Under the pieces are notes generated by a model. The model had not been told where the DNA came from, did no database searches, and worked only from the letters and a program-made list of their open reading frames with translations. Below, one piece after another: positions 34,434 to 42,828 of a DNA stretch of 64,000 bases; position 1 is the stretch's first letter, and each line of letters starts with the position of its first letter. Position numbers and translations under genes: made by a program. The stretch lies in contig CAYMTV010000001.1 in assembly GCA_964393525.1 (NCBI GenBank), positions 62,001 through 126,000 of the forward strand. Reading direction: 5' to 3'. The stretch comes from CAYMTV01 sp964393525. GTDB taxonomy: Bacteria; Patescibacteriota; Microgenomatia; Daviesbacterales; UBA10151.

Positions 34434-36911
34434 GTGAAAGCTATCTATTTACTAGTATTTCTGCTTTTTTTAGGCTTTCCATTTATTTTTCTTACCAACC
34501 CCGCTCAAGCAGAATATCTTTATTTTCAAGATGAGTTTAATGAAAACAGAAGTCCTAATACTTTAGAAAGTTCAAAATGGATAGTATATCCTAATAATAT
34601 TTTAGGATTTACTACAATTTCTGAGGCAAATGGAATTTTATCTACCACTCAACAAAACAATACCAATCAGTATCCTTTAGTTGTTTCTAAATCTCAAGTT
34701 TTACCGGCAGGAGATTTTTCGGCAGAAATAAAATTCCAATATACAAAAGTCACCCACTGGGGAACAGGGATTGCTTTAGTTGAGCAACTTCCCAAAAACG
34801 GGGGAGGGTTTAATGCACTGCTTAATATTCAAGTCTGGCAGGATAAATCTGTTGGCCCTAATATGAGGGTGCAGTTTGATGGTCCAATTGTTTATAGCAC
34901 AAATATTAATACAAATTTACACACCCTAAGGGTGGACAGAACAGGCAAAAAATATTTGATTTTTCTGGACAATCAGCTAATTTTTACATCCCCTGATACA
35001 ACTGAACAGGTTAAATATATCTGGATGGGAAACCCAGATAAGCTTAATTTTTTAGTCCCTGAATGGACCACGTTTAATGTAGATTACATCAGGGTTAAAT
35101 CATTTGCTCCTGAGCCATTTTTAGAGTTGCCTTGGGAATATGAGAAAAAAGGCATAAGTTTTAATGAAGCCGCCTTAGCAATAAGCTCATATTTTGATCA
35201 TGAGTATCCTTTGTTAAGTACAGGATTAAATGAAGAAAGTGATAAAAGTGGAAATGTAATTTATTTCAGAGGTCCTCCACAAACTAATAAATCATATTCA
35301 TCTCACGATGGCTATGATTATGCAAGATTAGCAAGAGCAAATCTTAAAGATCCGGTTTTAGCTGCTGCTGCAGGAGAGGCTACATATAAAAATGATTGCA
35401 CAGCTTGTGGTAATGCTATTTTAATTGATCACAAAAACGGTTATCAGACCAGATATTATCACCTTTATGATGAGGGATTAATTACAAAAACACCGGGGGA
35501 GAAAGTCAATGTTGCTGCGGGAGAGCAAATTGGTTTGATTGGTGCAACCGGAAATGTTTTGCCCGAAGGCGATGCCGGCGCACACATCCATTTTATGGTA
35601 GTTCAAGACAAAGACGGGGACGGGGACTTTAATAACAATATCCCGGATGGGCTGGTTGACCCGTTTGGCTGGCAAAGTAAAGAAGATGATCCCTGGGAAA
35701 AATATAACTTTTTCTATCTTAATAAAAGTAGGATCGGCAATAAAAGCTACTACATTTGGAAGAAAAAACTGGATAATTTGGATGCTAATTTGGATTCAAA
35801 CGGCGGGATATTTGAAACAGGCAGATACAAGTTTAACTTTCCGCAAGGCGCTACAAATTGGGATTTAAGACTTGAGGTAAGTTCCGCACCGATTAGTGTA
35901 TTTGGCAATTTTTCCTCTATCGGATCAACTATTATTTCTACAGCCAAAGATTCCCTGGGTAATTTAGTTCAACAATTTGGCGCATTGTACGAACTGACGG
36001 TTGATTTTAAAGGCTTTGATCTATCAAGTTATAAAAAGGAAACTATTTCTATTTATTCAAGCGAGGATGGGATAAATTGGAACAAGGAAGAGACAGCAGT
36101 AGATTTAGAAGAAAATATTGCAAAAGCCCAAATTAATCATATGACCTATTTTGGCCTAATGGCAGAGAGGATTGATAACCTAGCTCCTGCAACAAACGTG
36201 GACTTAGAGGGCCAGATGGGGGATCCGAATTGGTTTAGGTCTGATGTAAAAGTAAATTTAAATCCACAAGATAATGAGGGGGGACATGGGGTTGATTACA
36301 CATTTTACAAACTTAATGAGGAAGACTGGAAGTTATATACTGCACCACTAATATTTACAAATGAAGGAAATTATAAGATCCAATATTATTCGGTTGACAA
36401 AGATGACAATATAGAAGAAGTAAAAACTAAAGAGTTTAATATTGATAAGACTATTCCCGAGGCAAAAGTATTTGTTGACCCGCAAGTTTATGATTTGAAA
36501 GTAATCGGGATAGATCAAAATTTAAAAACTGTTGAAAAGGATGACTTAAGTTATATTATCTCTGATTTTTCAGGAAACCAGCTTAAATTAGAGGTTGAGG
36601 AAAAAGATAAGGAAAAAAAGGATGAGTTTAAAATTAACTCTATGCAATACAACAATGAACTGGTAGTTGAACAACCGGATAATAAGTTAAAAGTAGAGTA
36701 TAAAAGTAAAGATAATAAGTTTCATCCAAAAAAGCAGGAATTTGAAATGGAAAAGGAGGTAAAAATGGAAATTAAATATGAGATGGATAAAAATTCAAGC
36801 GAAATAACCACTAAGGTAAATGGAGAAAAAAAGATCAGACAGGTTAAAGAAGGGCTAGTAATCTTGCAGTTGGTAACAAATAAGGGTAAGCTGGAATATA
36901 GTTATGAATAA
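34434..36911 (+). CDS. Large secreted M23 metallopeptidase
   Basis: An 825-residue exported protein. Signal peptide 1-27 (ending AQAEY). A concanavalin-like beta domain (about 30-225) comes first. The M23 domain (about 285-400) is in the normal order: SSHDGYDYA (zinc His291 and Asp), YYHLYDEG, then GAHIHFMVV (His384/386). An acidic loop DKDGDGDFNNNIPDG looks like a calcium site. Ig-like regions follow, including GGHGVDYTFYKLN (typical of wall-associated repeats), and a Lys/Glu-rich C-terminus of about 110 residues. No anchor is seen. It probably cuts peptidoglycan cross-links. The start is GTG and the gene overlaps the next by eight bases. Confidence 0.85.
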   Translation: MKAIYLLVFLLFLGFPFIFLTNPAQAEYLYFQDEFNENRSPNTLESSKWIVYPNNILGFTTISEANGILSTTQQNNTNQYPLVVSKSQVLPAGDFSAEIKFQYTKVTHWGTGIALVEQLPKNGGGFNALLNIQVWQDKSVGPNMRVQFDGPIVYSTNINTNLHTLRVDRTGKKYLIFLDNQLIFTSPDTTEQVKYIWMGNPDKLNFLVPEWTTFNVDYIRVKSFAPEPFLELPWEYEKKGISFNEAALAISSYFDHEYPLLSTGLNEESDKSGNVIYFRGPPQTNKSYSSHDGYDYARLARANLKDPVLAAAAGEATYKNDCTACGNAILIDHKNGYQTRYYHLYDEGLITKTPGEKVNVAAGEQIGLIGATGNVLPEGDAGAHIHFMVVQDKDGDGDFNNNIPDGLVDPFGWQSKEDDPWEKYNFFYLNKSRIGNKSYYIWKKKLDNLDANLDSNGGIFETGRYKFNFPQGATNWDLRLEVSSAPISVFGNFSSIGSTIISTAKDSLGNLVQQFGALYELTVDFKGFDLSSYKKETISIYSSEDGINWNKEETAVDLEENIAKAQINHMTYFGLMAERIDNLAPATNVDLEGQMGDPNWFRSDVKVNLNPQDNEGGHGVDYTFYKLNEEDWKLYTAPLIFTNEGNYKIQYYSVDKDDNIEEVKTKEFNIDKTIPEAKVFVDPQVYDLKVIGIDQNLKTVEKDDLSYIISDFSGNQLKLEVEEKDKEKKDEFKINSMQYNNELVVEQPDNKLKVEYKSKDNKFHPKKQEFEMEKEVKMEIKYEMDKNSSEITTKVNGEKKIRQVKEGLVILQLVTNKGKLEYSYE

Positions 36912-37443
36912 ATTTAACCAAACAGGAAATACCATAATTTTTTTAATATTAATTGGTGTTTTAGTGATTGGAGTTATCCTTTATTCAAAATTTAATTTGT
37001 TAACTAAAAATAATAGTAGTTTACCCAAAACAGGCAATTCGCAGTCAAACGATTCAGGCCAAACGACTCAAAAGCAAATAAAAACCTATCAATCAAAAAA
37101 TTTAAAGTTCTCAGTTAATTTTTCTGGTGATTTTCAAATTGAAGAAAGGTTTAATTCTGTTTTTTTGAATTCGGATAATAAGATGATTATTATTGAAAGA
37201 ATAGGCACAAATTTTTCAACCATAGATGAATATTTAGAGGATTTAGGATCAAAAAATAAGTTTATGCTCAAAAATAAACAAAAGAAACAGGTGAATGGAG
37301 CAGAAGCGATAATGGTCTACATTGGTGATGAAAAGAACTATTTTATTTATGTGTCGGACAGCGTTTATTCTTTTTCAACTTCAGATAAATCCCTTTATGA
37401 TGATTTAGACCAAATTGCACAATCCTTTAAGTACATACCTTAA
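36904..37443 (+). CDS. Membrane-anchored protein, PsbP/DUF1795-like fold possible
   Basis: A 179-residue protein with one N-terminal membrane segment (about 8-27), a Ser/Asn/Gln linker and an outside domain (about 60-179). The domain pattern KNLKFSVNFSGDFQIEE, then an Ile/Val-rich strand and a terminal IAQSFKYIP resembles small PsbP-like or DUF1795 domains, but this is a weak call. It overlaps the M23 gene by eight bases, so the two are co-transcribed and may act together at the surface. The internal LPKTG at about residue 40 is not a sorting signal, as it is not followed by a membrane segment. Confidence 0.6.
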   Translation: MNKFNQTGNTIIFLILIGVLVIGVILYSKFNLLTKNNSSLPKTGNSQSNDSGQTTQKQIKTYQSKNLKFSVNFSGDFQIEERFNSVFLNSDNKMIIIERIGTNFSTIDEYLEDLGSKNKFMLKNKQKKQVNGAEAIMVYIGDEKNYFIYVSDSVYSFSTSDKSLYDDLDQIAQSFKYIP

Positions 37444-37539
37444 CCACAATAATTCCTAATTCCTTATATCACAAACAATATGTACGTGCATACAAGTTGT
37501 GCAATGCAAGTTTTCCGAAATTAGAGAAGACAAAGAAAG

Positions 37540-37629
37540 GGTGTCAAGCCTTTCGACCCTGAGCGGTTCGGCCCTGAGCTCACCGTCGAAGGACTCACTG
37601 CCGAAGGGCTAGTCCACCCGGAGGGTGGG
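37540..37629 (+). repeat. GC-rich intergenic repeat element
   Basis: A block far richer in G and C than its surroundings. It has CGACCCTGAGC, CGGCCCTGAGC, two GAAGG-containing arms (CGTCGAAGG, GCCGAAGG) and ends in the hairpin CCACCC-gga-GGGTGG (37614-37628). The core resembles the element at 11405. The rest of the 254-base space upstream of the next gene holds no feature I can name other than the promoter. Confidence 0.65.
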
Positions 37630-37650
37630 AAGCTATCCTAATTTGGCGGA

Positions 37651-37679
37651 TTGACAGAAATGTGGATAAGTTATACAAA
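37651..37679 (+). promoter_or_regulatory. Promoter deciding a start codon
   Basis: A consensus -35 TTGACA (37651-37656), 17 bases and TACAAA (37674-37679). Transcription from here begins near 37686, after the GTG at 37662 and before the ATG at 37698. Confidence 0.55.
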
Positions 37680-37697
37680 GGACCTAGGAATTTGAAT

Positions 37698-38414
37698 ATG
37701 GCTGGTCCTTATGAATTTAGGGATAAACTTCCTAGAGTTGACGAGCATCATGTAAGACCTATTTATGAAGCGTTAGGGGTAGACCCTACTAAACCTCCAA
37801 GCATTTCCAGATTTGGGTCTAACCCATATTCCGAGGGAACATGGGATTTTACTGTTGGCGTTATGGTTAAAGTTGGCAGAGTTACTCCTAAACTCACAGA
37901 AGCCATAGAAAGAAGCGCCAAAGAAATGTATGGTCAAGATGCAGCTGAGTTTAGAAGACTGCATGGATTTGGAGCTTATGTAGTAGTAGAAGCTTTGTGG
38001 AATGCGAGCGGAGAGGGATTCTTTGCTAGATTAGAAAAACTTCAAGCCAATAGATACATACCAATCGCCGAAATGATGAAAGCGTATAAACCTTGTTCTA
38101 CAACAGGAGATGTTTATGACTTTGGTCAAAGGCCTGTCGAATTTCCTGCAAGACAAGCAACACTGCAAAAAGTAGTGGATACAGTTGCCCCTTTAGCTGC
38201 TCGAACTGGAATACAAATAGATTTGCCTATATTTAAAGGTGATATACACAAGGTTAGAACTGCTGCAATTGGCTTCTATGTAGGATTTGCAAAAATGTTT
38301 TGTTTGCCTTGGGCACCACAGGAAGAAAGGGATCCTATTTTGGCAGAAATAATTCCTGCTCCTGCGGAAGCTGTGGTACCAGAAGAATTTGCAACTTTTC
38401 TTTCAACACTTTAA
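37698..38414 (+). CDS. Unknown soluble protein
   Basis: A 238-residue protein with no signal peptide or membrane segment and no family I recognise. It has an Ala-rich helical middle (about 65-110) and a Pro/Ala/Glu-rich C-terminus. Possible anchor motifs are HVRPIYEALGVDP near the start and LPWAPQEERDPIL near the end. It is richer in Ala, Arg and Pro than its neighbours. The ATG at 37698 is preferred over the GTG at 37662, because the latter lies inside a consensus promoter; an AGGA precedes the ATG. It stands alone. Confidence 0.6.
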   Translation: MAGPYEFRDKLPRVDEHHVRPIYEALGVDPTKPPSISRFGSNPYSEGTWDFTVGVMVKVGRVTPKLTEAIERSAKEMYGQDAAEFRRLHGFGAYVVVEALWNASGEGFFARLEKLQANRYIPIAEMMKAYKPCSTTGDVYDFGQRPVEFPARQATLQKVVDTVAPLAARTGIQIDLPIFKGDIHKVRTAAIGFYVGFAKMFCLPWAPQEERDPILAEIIPAPAEAVVPEEFATFLSTL

Positions 38415-38452
38415 ATTGAACTACACTATAGCGATAGCCAACCTCCCAATAC

Positions 38453-39643
38453 CTAAGGTATGTGCCAGTAGAGGGTAACGACCCCATTTTTGTGATCTAC
38501 AAAAACTCCTTTTCCAACAGTGTTTGTTAAGTAGCAAGCCCTGCTATCTTGGGTGGCATAAGCAGTCCCATCCTCTGCGGCGTAAATGGAAGAGCCGTAG
38601 TGATCTGCAATATCCAACCCCGAGTGTGTCCCCAAAAAGTAAACCTGGCCAAAACGGGTTGTTATATCTCCATTATTACAAGTTCCTCCTTGAGAACAGT
38701 CATTGCTGGAATAGCTTGAGGTGGGTTTGGAAAATCTGCCTGAATCAATATAGGGTTTGGGGTCAACCTTATTACTTGATCCGACAATAATCCCATTTTC
38801 AACATGAGCCGGAGTCATGACCTCAAAATGCAGATGCGGCCCGGTTGAGCAACCGGTATTCCCAACCGAGGCAATCCGCTCGCCTTTTTTAACATCCCCC
38901 AATTTTACTCCTTTACTCCCTAAAGCTCTGGCAATGGAGTCTGCATCCGCCCGAAGCCTTGCTAAAATCTCCTGGAATTTTGCTTCATTATTTTTAGTAA
39001 CTGCTAAAAGCTCTTCTTTTTCTTTTTTTTGAGCTTCAAGTTGAATCTCATAAACCTCTAAGTCTTTTTTTAGTTTCTGCTGTTGGATCTGACGGACTTG
39101 TTTATCCTGCTTTTGGTCATTGTAGGTAGTTTTGGTCGCCTGAAGCTGGTATAAAACTTTTTTGTCATTGGCCTGGGCTACTTGAATATACTTAATTCTC
39201 TCCAAAAGATCGGAAAAGCCGTGCGAAGAAAAAATTAAATCTATGGTGGAGTAATTTCCAAATTTATAGGTGCTGACAATTCGGTTTAGTAAAACCTCCG
39301 AAATTGAATCAACAGAGGCAGAAATTCGGGTGATCCTGCCCGAAAGTTCCTCAATTTGCTTATCTAGTTTGGTGATCTGGAATTTTGTCTCGTCTATCTT
39401 TAACTCGGTTAATTTATTTTGGGTGTCAATATATTTTAGCTGAGAGTTTAGGGTTTTTTCCTGAGCCTGAGTTTGTGCAAGCTGCTCTTCAACCCGCTTA
39501 ATCTCTTCCCTTTTTTCCCTAAGCGCTACGTCAAGCTCGTCTTCGGATTGAGCAAAACTTATCTTTGGAAAAGTAAGTACAGCAATTAATAAAGTTGTAA
39601 GTATTAGTCTAAACAGGAATTTAGGGAAGGCGTTTTTGCTCAT
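38453..39643 (-). CDS. EnvC-like hydrolase with circularly permuted M23 domain
   Basis: A 396-residue exported protein. Signal peptide 1-31 (ending FAQSE). Coiled coil at about 33-100 and 160-235, as in EnvC, PcsB and CwlO proteins controlled by FtsEX. The M23 peptidase parts are in swapped order. First comes the segment that normally ends the domain: GDVKKGERIASVGNTG, then GPHLHFEV with His270 and His272. After a linker comes the part that normally begins it: THSGLDIA with His340 and Asp344, then VFVDHKNGVVTLYWHIP, ending at residue 396 with His394. All expected metal and catalytic residues are present. Four Cys residues in the linker region could form disulfides. ftsX lies 23 bases upstream in the same direction. 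Confidence 0.85.
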   Translation of the reverse strand: MSKNAFPKFLFRLILTTLLIAVLTFPKISFAQSEDELDVALREKREEIKRVEEQLAQTQAQEKTLNSQLKYIDTQNKLTELKIDETKFQITKLDKQIEELSGRITRISASVDSISEVLLNRIVSTYKFGNYSTIDLIFSSHGFSDLLERIKYIQVAQANDKKVLYQLQATKTTYNDQKQDKQVRQIQQQKLKKDLEVYEIQLEAQKKEKEELLAVTKNNEAKFQEILARLRADADSIARALGSKGVKLGDVKKGERIASVGNTGCSTGPHLHFEVMTPAHVENGIIVGSSNKVDPKPYIDSGRFSKPTSSYSSNDCSQGGTCNNGDITTRFGQVYFLGTHSGLDIADHYGSSIYAAEDGTAYATQDSRACYLTNTVGKGVFVDHKNGVVTLYWHIP

Positions 39644-39666
39644 AACTTCAAAGGGTGATTTTGAAT

Positions 39667-40536
39667 TTAAACTTTTAGATATCGCCTAACTGCTCCAAAA
39701 GAACCAAGCCCGCCAATTATAAAAGCCACAACGCTGGTAACTAAAAGAAGAAGCAGCATGATAAGAGGTGCAACGGGCAAAAGGTTGATTTCCGAGAGCG
39801 CAGGCTCAATAAAAGGCGTAAAGTACCAGAGAATCATATAGCTAACACCCCAAGCCAGAATGGCCCCGACTATCCCATAAAAGATTCCCTCCCAGATAAA
39901 TGGTGCTCTGATAAACCAGTTGGATGCACCTAAAAGCTTCATGATTTCTATCTCATTTCGGCGGATTCTGATCTTAAACCCGATTACCATAACTATTACC
40001 AGGAAGGCAAATACCACCAAAAACCCTACCGCCACCGCTCCAACGGTCCTGACGATCGAGGTGGCCCGGGTTAAAGATTGAATAACATCTTCCGGATAAA
40101 TTACTTGATCTACTACCGGTTCTCTTTTTAAAACTTCGGCAATTGGACCGAGGTCGTTTGGGGAAGCGGTAGAAACTTCAAGCGATGAGGGTAAAATATT
40201 TGCTGTGACAAGCTCCAGTAGTGCCGGATTGTCTTTGTTTCTATCCCTGTAAATTTGCAGGGCCTCTTCTTTAGAGACAAATTTTAACCCGGTTATCCTA
40301 CCTGTCTGCTGCAGGGCGTTTTCAATTGCCCTGATATCTTGGGCAGTTGTCCCATCTTTGAAAAAAGCAATGGCTTGAGGCTTACTTTCATAGTATTGGA
40401 GAATTTTTTGCGAACCCATCGCCAAAAGCAAAAACAAATTTAAAATCAGAAAGGTTAGAAACATAACCATGGTTGCAGCCAGAGCCTGGTAGGGGGTTCG
40501 TCTGATATTTCTTCTGGCAAATTTTATGGTTTTCAT
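39667..40536 (-). CDS. ftsX: Cell-division protein FtsX
   Basis: A 289-residue membrane protein that, with FtsE, passes ATP-driven shape changes to a peptidoglycan hydrolase outside. It has the four-segment FtsX layout: one N-terminal membrane segment (about 22-45), a periplasmic-type loop (about 50-165: PQAIAFFKDG, SLEVSTASP), and three C-terminal segments with IRIRRNEIEIMKLLGAS, the classic FtsX/MacB signature. ftsE is eight bases upstream, and the EnvC-like gene follows after 23 bases. The order matches a functional complex. Confidence 0.94.
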   Translation of the reverse strand: MKTIKFARRNIRRTPYQALAATMVMFLTFLILNLFLLLAMGSQKILQYYESKPQAIAFFKDGTTAQDIRAIENALQQTGRITGLKFVSKEEALQIYRDRNKDNPALLELVTANILPSSLEVSTASPNDLGPIAEVLKREPVVDQVIYPEDVIQSLTRATSIVRTVGAVAVGFLVVFAFLVIVMVIGFKIRIRRNEIEIMKLLGASNWFIRAPFIWEGIFYGIVGAILAWGVSYMILWYFTPFIEPALSEINLLPVAPLIMLLLLLVTSVVAFIIGGLGSFGAVRRYLKV

Positions 40537-40543
40537 GAGCAGC

Positions 40544-41230
40544 TTAGTGCAGTTCGTACTTACCTTCAGGTTTGTCTTTGGTTATTTTCCCATCTCTTAT
40601 TGCAACCACCCTTTTTTTCAAAGTATTAACAATTTCTACATTATGGGTAGCCATAACTATGGTTGTACCCCAGGAGTTAATTTCATTTAAAAGCTGGATT
40701 ACTCCCCAGGAAGTTTGAGGGTCCAAGTCTCCGGTTGGCTCATCTGCCAAAAGTATATCCGGTTTTCCAATCATAGCCCGGGCAATAGCTGTTCTTTGAG
40801 CCTCTCCTCCTGAAAGCTGGTTTGGAAATAAGTTTCTTCTATTCCAAATTTCAAAAAGCTTTAAAATCCTTTCTACTTCTTTGTGGATTTCCTCATCCGG
40901 CAAGTCCCGAACCTCCAGGGCAATGGCAATATTTTCAAAAACCGTTCTATCATCCAAAAGCTTAAAGTCCTGAAAAACAAAGCCAACCTTTCTTCTATAA
41001 AGCGGGATTTCTTTATTCTTCAGCCTGGTGATGTCTATATCATCAATCAGAATTTTTCCGGATGTTGGCAGGTATTCTCTGGCAAGAAGCCTAAGAAGAG
41101 TGGATTTACCGGCGCCGGAGGGTCCAACCAAAAAAACGAACTCACCGCCTTTAATCTCTAAGTTAATATCTGAGACAGCGGTAATCGTTGAGCTGAATTT
41201 TTTAGAAACGTCATCGAATTTGATAAGCAT
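40544..41230 (-). CDS. ftsE: Cell-division ATPase FtsE
   Basis: A 228-residue ABC ATPase, the partner of FtsX. Walker A GPSGAGKST (36-44), Q-loop in FVFQDFKLL, signature LSGGEAQR (139-146), Walker B with LADEPTGDLD (161-170), and the H-loop in MATHN. The FtsE-typical DFKLLDDRTVFENIA is present, which separates it from LolD/MacB ATPases. It lies between a small anchored protein (seven bases upstream) and ftsX. Confidence 0.95.
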   Translation of the reverse strand: MLIKFDDVSKKFSSTITAVSDINLEIKGGEFVFLVGPSGAGKSTLLRLLAREYLPTSGKILIDDIDITRLKNKEIPLYRRKVGFVFQDFKLLDDRTVFENIAIALEVRDLPDEEIHKEVERILKLFEIWNRRNLFPNQLSGGEAQRTAIARAMIGKPDILLADEPTGDLDPQTSWGVIQLLNEINSWGTTIVMATHNVEIVNTLKKRVVAIRDGKITKDKPEGKYELH

Positions 41231-41237
41231 AATGACA

Positions 41238-41666
41238 TCATTGTTCTTCTACTCTGCAGACATCCATAAGCCAGCCTTCTTTAAGGGCTTTTTGAGTTTC
41301 CCCGGTGACTTTGACTTTCTTATTTTCATACTGCGAAAGATCAATTCCGGAGGAAGTTAAAGCGACCGGCGCAGCACCATCCCTTACTAAAAGGTGAGTG
41401 CCTTCAATGTAAGTTTCACCGCTCTTGGGTGCAGGTTTTTTGGTAACTTTACCTGTAGCAAAGTCCTTACAAACCCTGGTATCTTGAGAGAAATTTTTTG
41501 GCGGTTGGTTTAGCAAGATAGGCTGCCCGGGTGCCTTAGCTGAGGAGGATAAGAAATAGCCGGTACCGACTCCTGCCAGGAGGGCAAAGCCAAATATTGC
41601 TCCAAAGAGCTTCATATTAGACTGCCCAAAATTGAGTTTCTTAACAAAAGAGACATCAAACCTCAT
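41238..41666 (-). CDS. Membrane-anchored small protein upstream of ftsE
   Basis: A 142-residue protein with one membrane segment (about 19-42, Gly/Ala-rich) and a small outside domain. Two Cys residues (RVCKDF and DVCRVEEQ) bracket a beta-rich region with YEGTH-like strand ends and YENKKVKVTGETQKAL, reminiscent of an OB-type fold; this is a guess. It ends seven bases before ftsE and follows prfB by 52 bases. Its position suggests a part in the FtsEX system. A TACAAT box lies ten bases before the start. Confidence 0.7.
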   Translation of the reverse strand: MRFDVSFVKKLNFGQSNMKLFGAIFGFALLAGVGTGYFLSSSAKAPGQPILLNQPPKNFSQDTRVCKDFATGKVTKKPAPKSGETYIEGTHLLVRDGAAPVALTSSGIDLSQYENKKVKVTGETQKALKEGWLMDVCRVEEQ

Positions 41667-41676
41667 AAGTTAATTA

Positions 41677-41682
41677 ATTGTA
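41677..41682 (-). promoter_or_regulatory. -10 box of the ftsEX operon
   Basis: TACAAT on the minus strand ends ten bases before the ATG at 41666; it probably drives the small protein, ftsE, ftsX and the EnvC-like gene. Confidence 0.45.
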
Positions 41683-41718
41683 GCATAACTAAAATTTCCT
41701 ACAACTATTAATTTTTTT

Positions 41719-42789
41719 CTAAAGTTGAGTTATTTCTGCTTCTAAAAATTGGGTTAAATCCCCGTTTAGTACACCCTCGGCGTTTGATGTTTCAACATTG
41801 GTTCTTAAATCCTTAACCATTTTATAAGGGTGAAGTACATAAGAGCGGATCTGAGTCCCCCATGAGGCTTGGGTAGTCTCCCCCTTAAGTTCATCAAGCA
41901 CTTTTTTATCCTGAGCTTGGCGAAGAGCCCATAATTTTCCAGCCAGAAGTTTTAAAGCATTTTCCCTGTTTTGTAGTTGTGATCTTTCAGTTTGAGCTGT
42001 AACTACAATACCGGTTGGGATATGTTTAACCCTTACTGCAGTAGAGACTTTATTAACATTTTGTCCTCCAGCACCACCCGAACGGAATGCTTCAAACTCT
42101 ATATCTGCTTCATTTAGCTCAACTTCCTCGGTGTTTTCTATAACAGGTAAAACCTCAACCAGTGCAAAAGAAGTTTGCCTTAAATTATCTGAATTGAAAG
42201 GAGATTGTCGCACGAGTCTATGAGTGCCTTTTTCGCCTTTTAAATAGCCGTAAGCAAAAGAAGCATGGACAATAATAGTTATTGTCTTAATACCTGCTTC
42301 TTCGCCGGGACTTTCATCGGAAATTTCGTATTCCCAGCCCATTTTTTCAAAGTACCGCTGATACATCCGAGCAAGCATTTGTGCCCAATCCATAGCTTCA
42401 ACTCCTCCAGTTCCTGAATGAACTGAAAGGATTGCTTCAGACTCATCATGTGGGTTGGATAAAAACATCTTAAGTTCAAGGTCGGACAGAAGTTCCTCAA
42501 TTTGACTAACTTCTTTTTGCAAATCAGAAAGCATTTCTGCTTCTTCTGAGATTTCCAGCGCGTTACTGATTCTTTCTTGTAGCTTTTCTAAGGTTTCTAA
42601 TGTTTTTTGTTTGTCTGAAAGCGTCCGACTGATGACTGAAGACTCTTTGGGATCATTCCAAAAGCCCTCTTTCATGGTTTGAGCCTCAAGCTCTCTAATT
42701 TCTTTTCTTAATTCATCAGGGTTACTCTTTTGTAAAATAGTTTCGAGCCGATGTTTCTGGTTTTTTAGTTTAGTTTGAATTTCTTCCAT
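41719..42789 (-). CDS. prfB: Peptide chain release factor 2
   Basis: RF2 ends translation at UGA and UAA. The 356 residues contain the GGQ hydrolysis motif (241-243, in RSGGAGGQNVNK) and the stop-reading SPF tripeptide (196-198). The gene is one open frame from ATG 42789, so the autoregulatory +1 frameshift of many prfB genes is absent. Its presence, with TGA stops at many genes here, shows that UGA is not recoded. The stretch LRQAQDK (about 292-298) is unusual for RF2 and its DNA resembles the dispersed TCCTGAGC...CGAAG repeats. A perfect TATAAT lies seven bases before the start. Confidence 0.97.
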   Translation of the reverse strand: MEEIQTKLKNQKHRLETILQKSNPDELRKEIRELEAQTMKEGFWNDPKESSVISRTLSDKQKTLETLEKLQERISNALEISEEAEMLSDLQKEVSQIEELLSDLELKMFLSNPHDESEAILSVHSGTGGVEAMDWAQMLARMYQRYFEKMGWEYEISDESPGEEAGIKTITIIVHASFAYGYLKGEKGTHRLVRQSPFNSDNLRQTSFALVEVLPVIENTEEVELNEADIEFEAFRSGGAGGQNVNKVSTAVRVKHIPTGIVVTAQTERSQLQNRENALKLLAGKLWALRQAQDKKVLDELKGETTQASWGTQIRSYVLHPYKMVKDLRTNVETSNAEGVLNGDLTQFLEAEITQL

Positions 42790-42796
42790 GGGACAA

Positions 42797-42802
42797 ATTA
42801 TA
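42797..42802 (-). promoter_or_regulatory. -10 box of prfB, leaderless type
   Basis: A perfect TATAAT on the minus strand ends seven bases before the prfB ATG. Only 39 bases separate prfB from the divergent gene. Confidence 0.6.
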
Positions 42803-42814
42803 TATTAAGTTTGT

Positions 42815-42820
42815 TATCAT
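42815..42820 (+). promoter_or_regulatory. Candidate -10 box
   Basis: TATCAT ends eight bases before the GTG at 42829. It sits back to back with the prfB box. Confidence 0.35.
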
Positions 42821-42828
42821 TTCATTTA

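Noticed and set aside
37021..37035. LPKTG motif in the protein at 36904
   Set aside because: It lies near residue 40, after the membrane segment, with no following hydrophobic stretch or basic tail; it is linker sequence and not a sorting signal.
37662..37697. GTG start at 37662 for the orphan gene
   Set aside because: It lies within the spacer of a TTGACA/TACAAA promoter, so it would not be in the mRNA.
37444..37697. tRNA or other structured RNA gene in the GC-rich intergenic block
   Set aside because: No cloverleaf, T-loop or CCA end could be built; the block reads better as a dispersed palindromic repeat.
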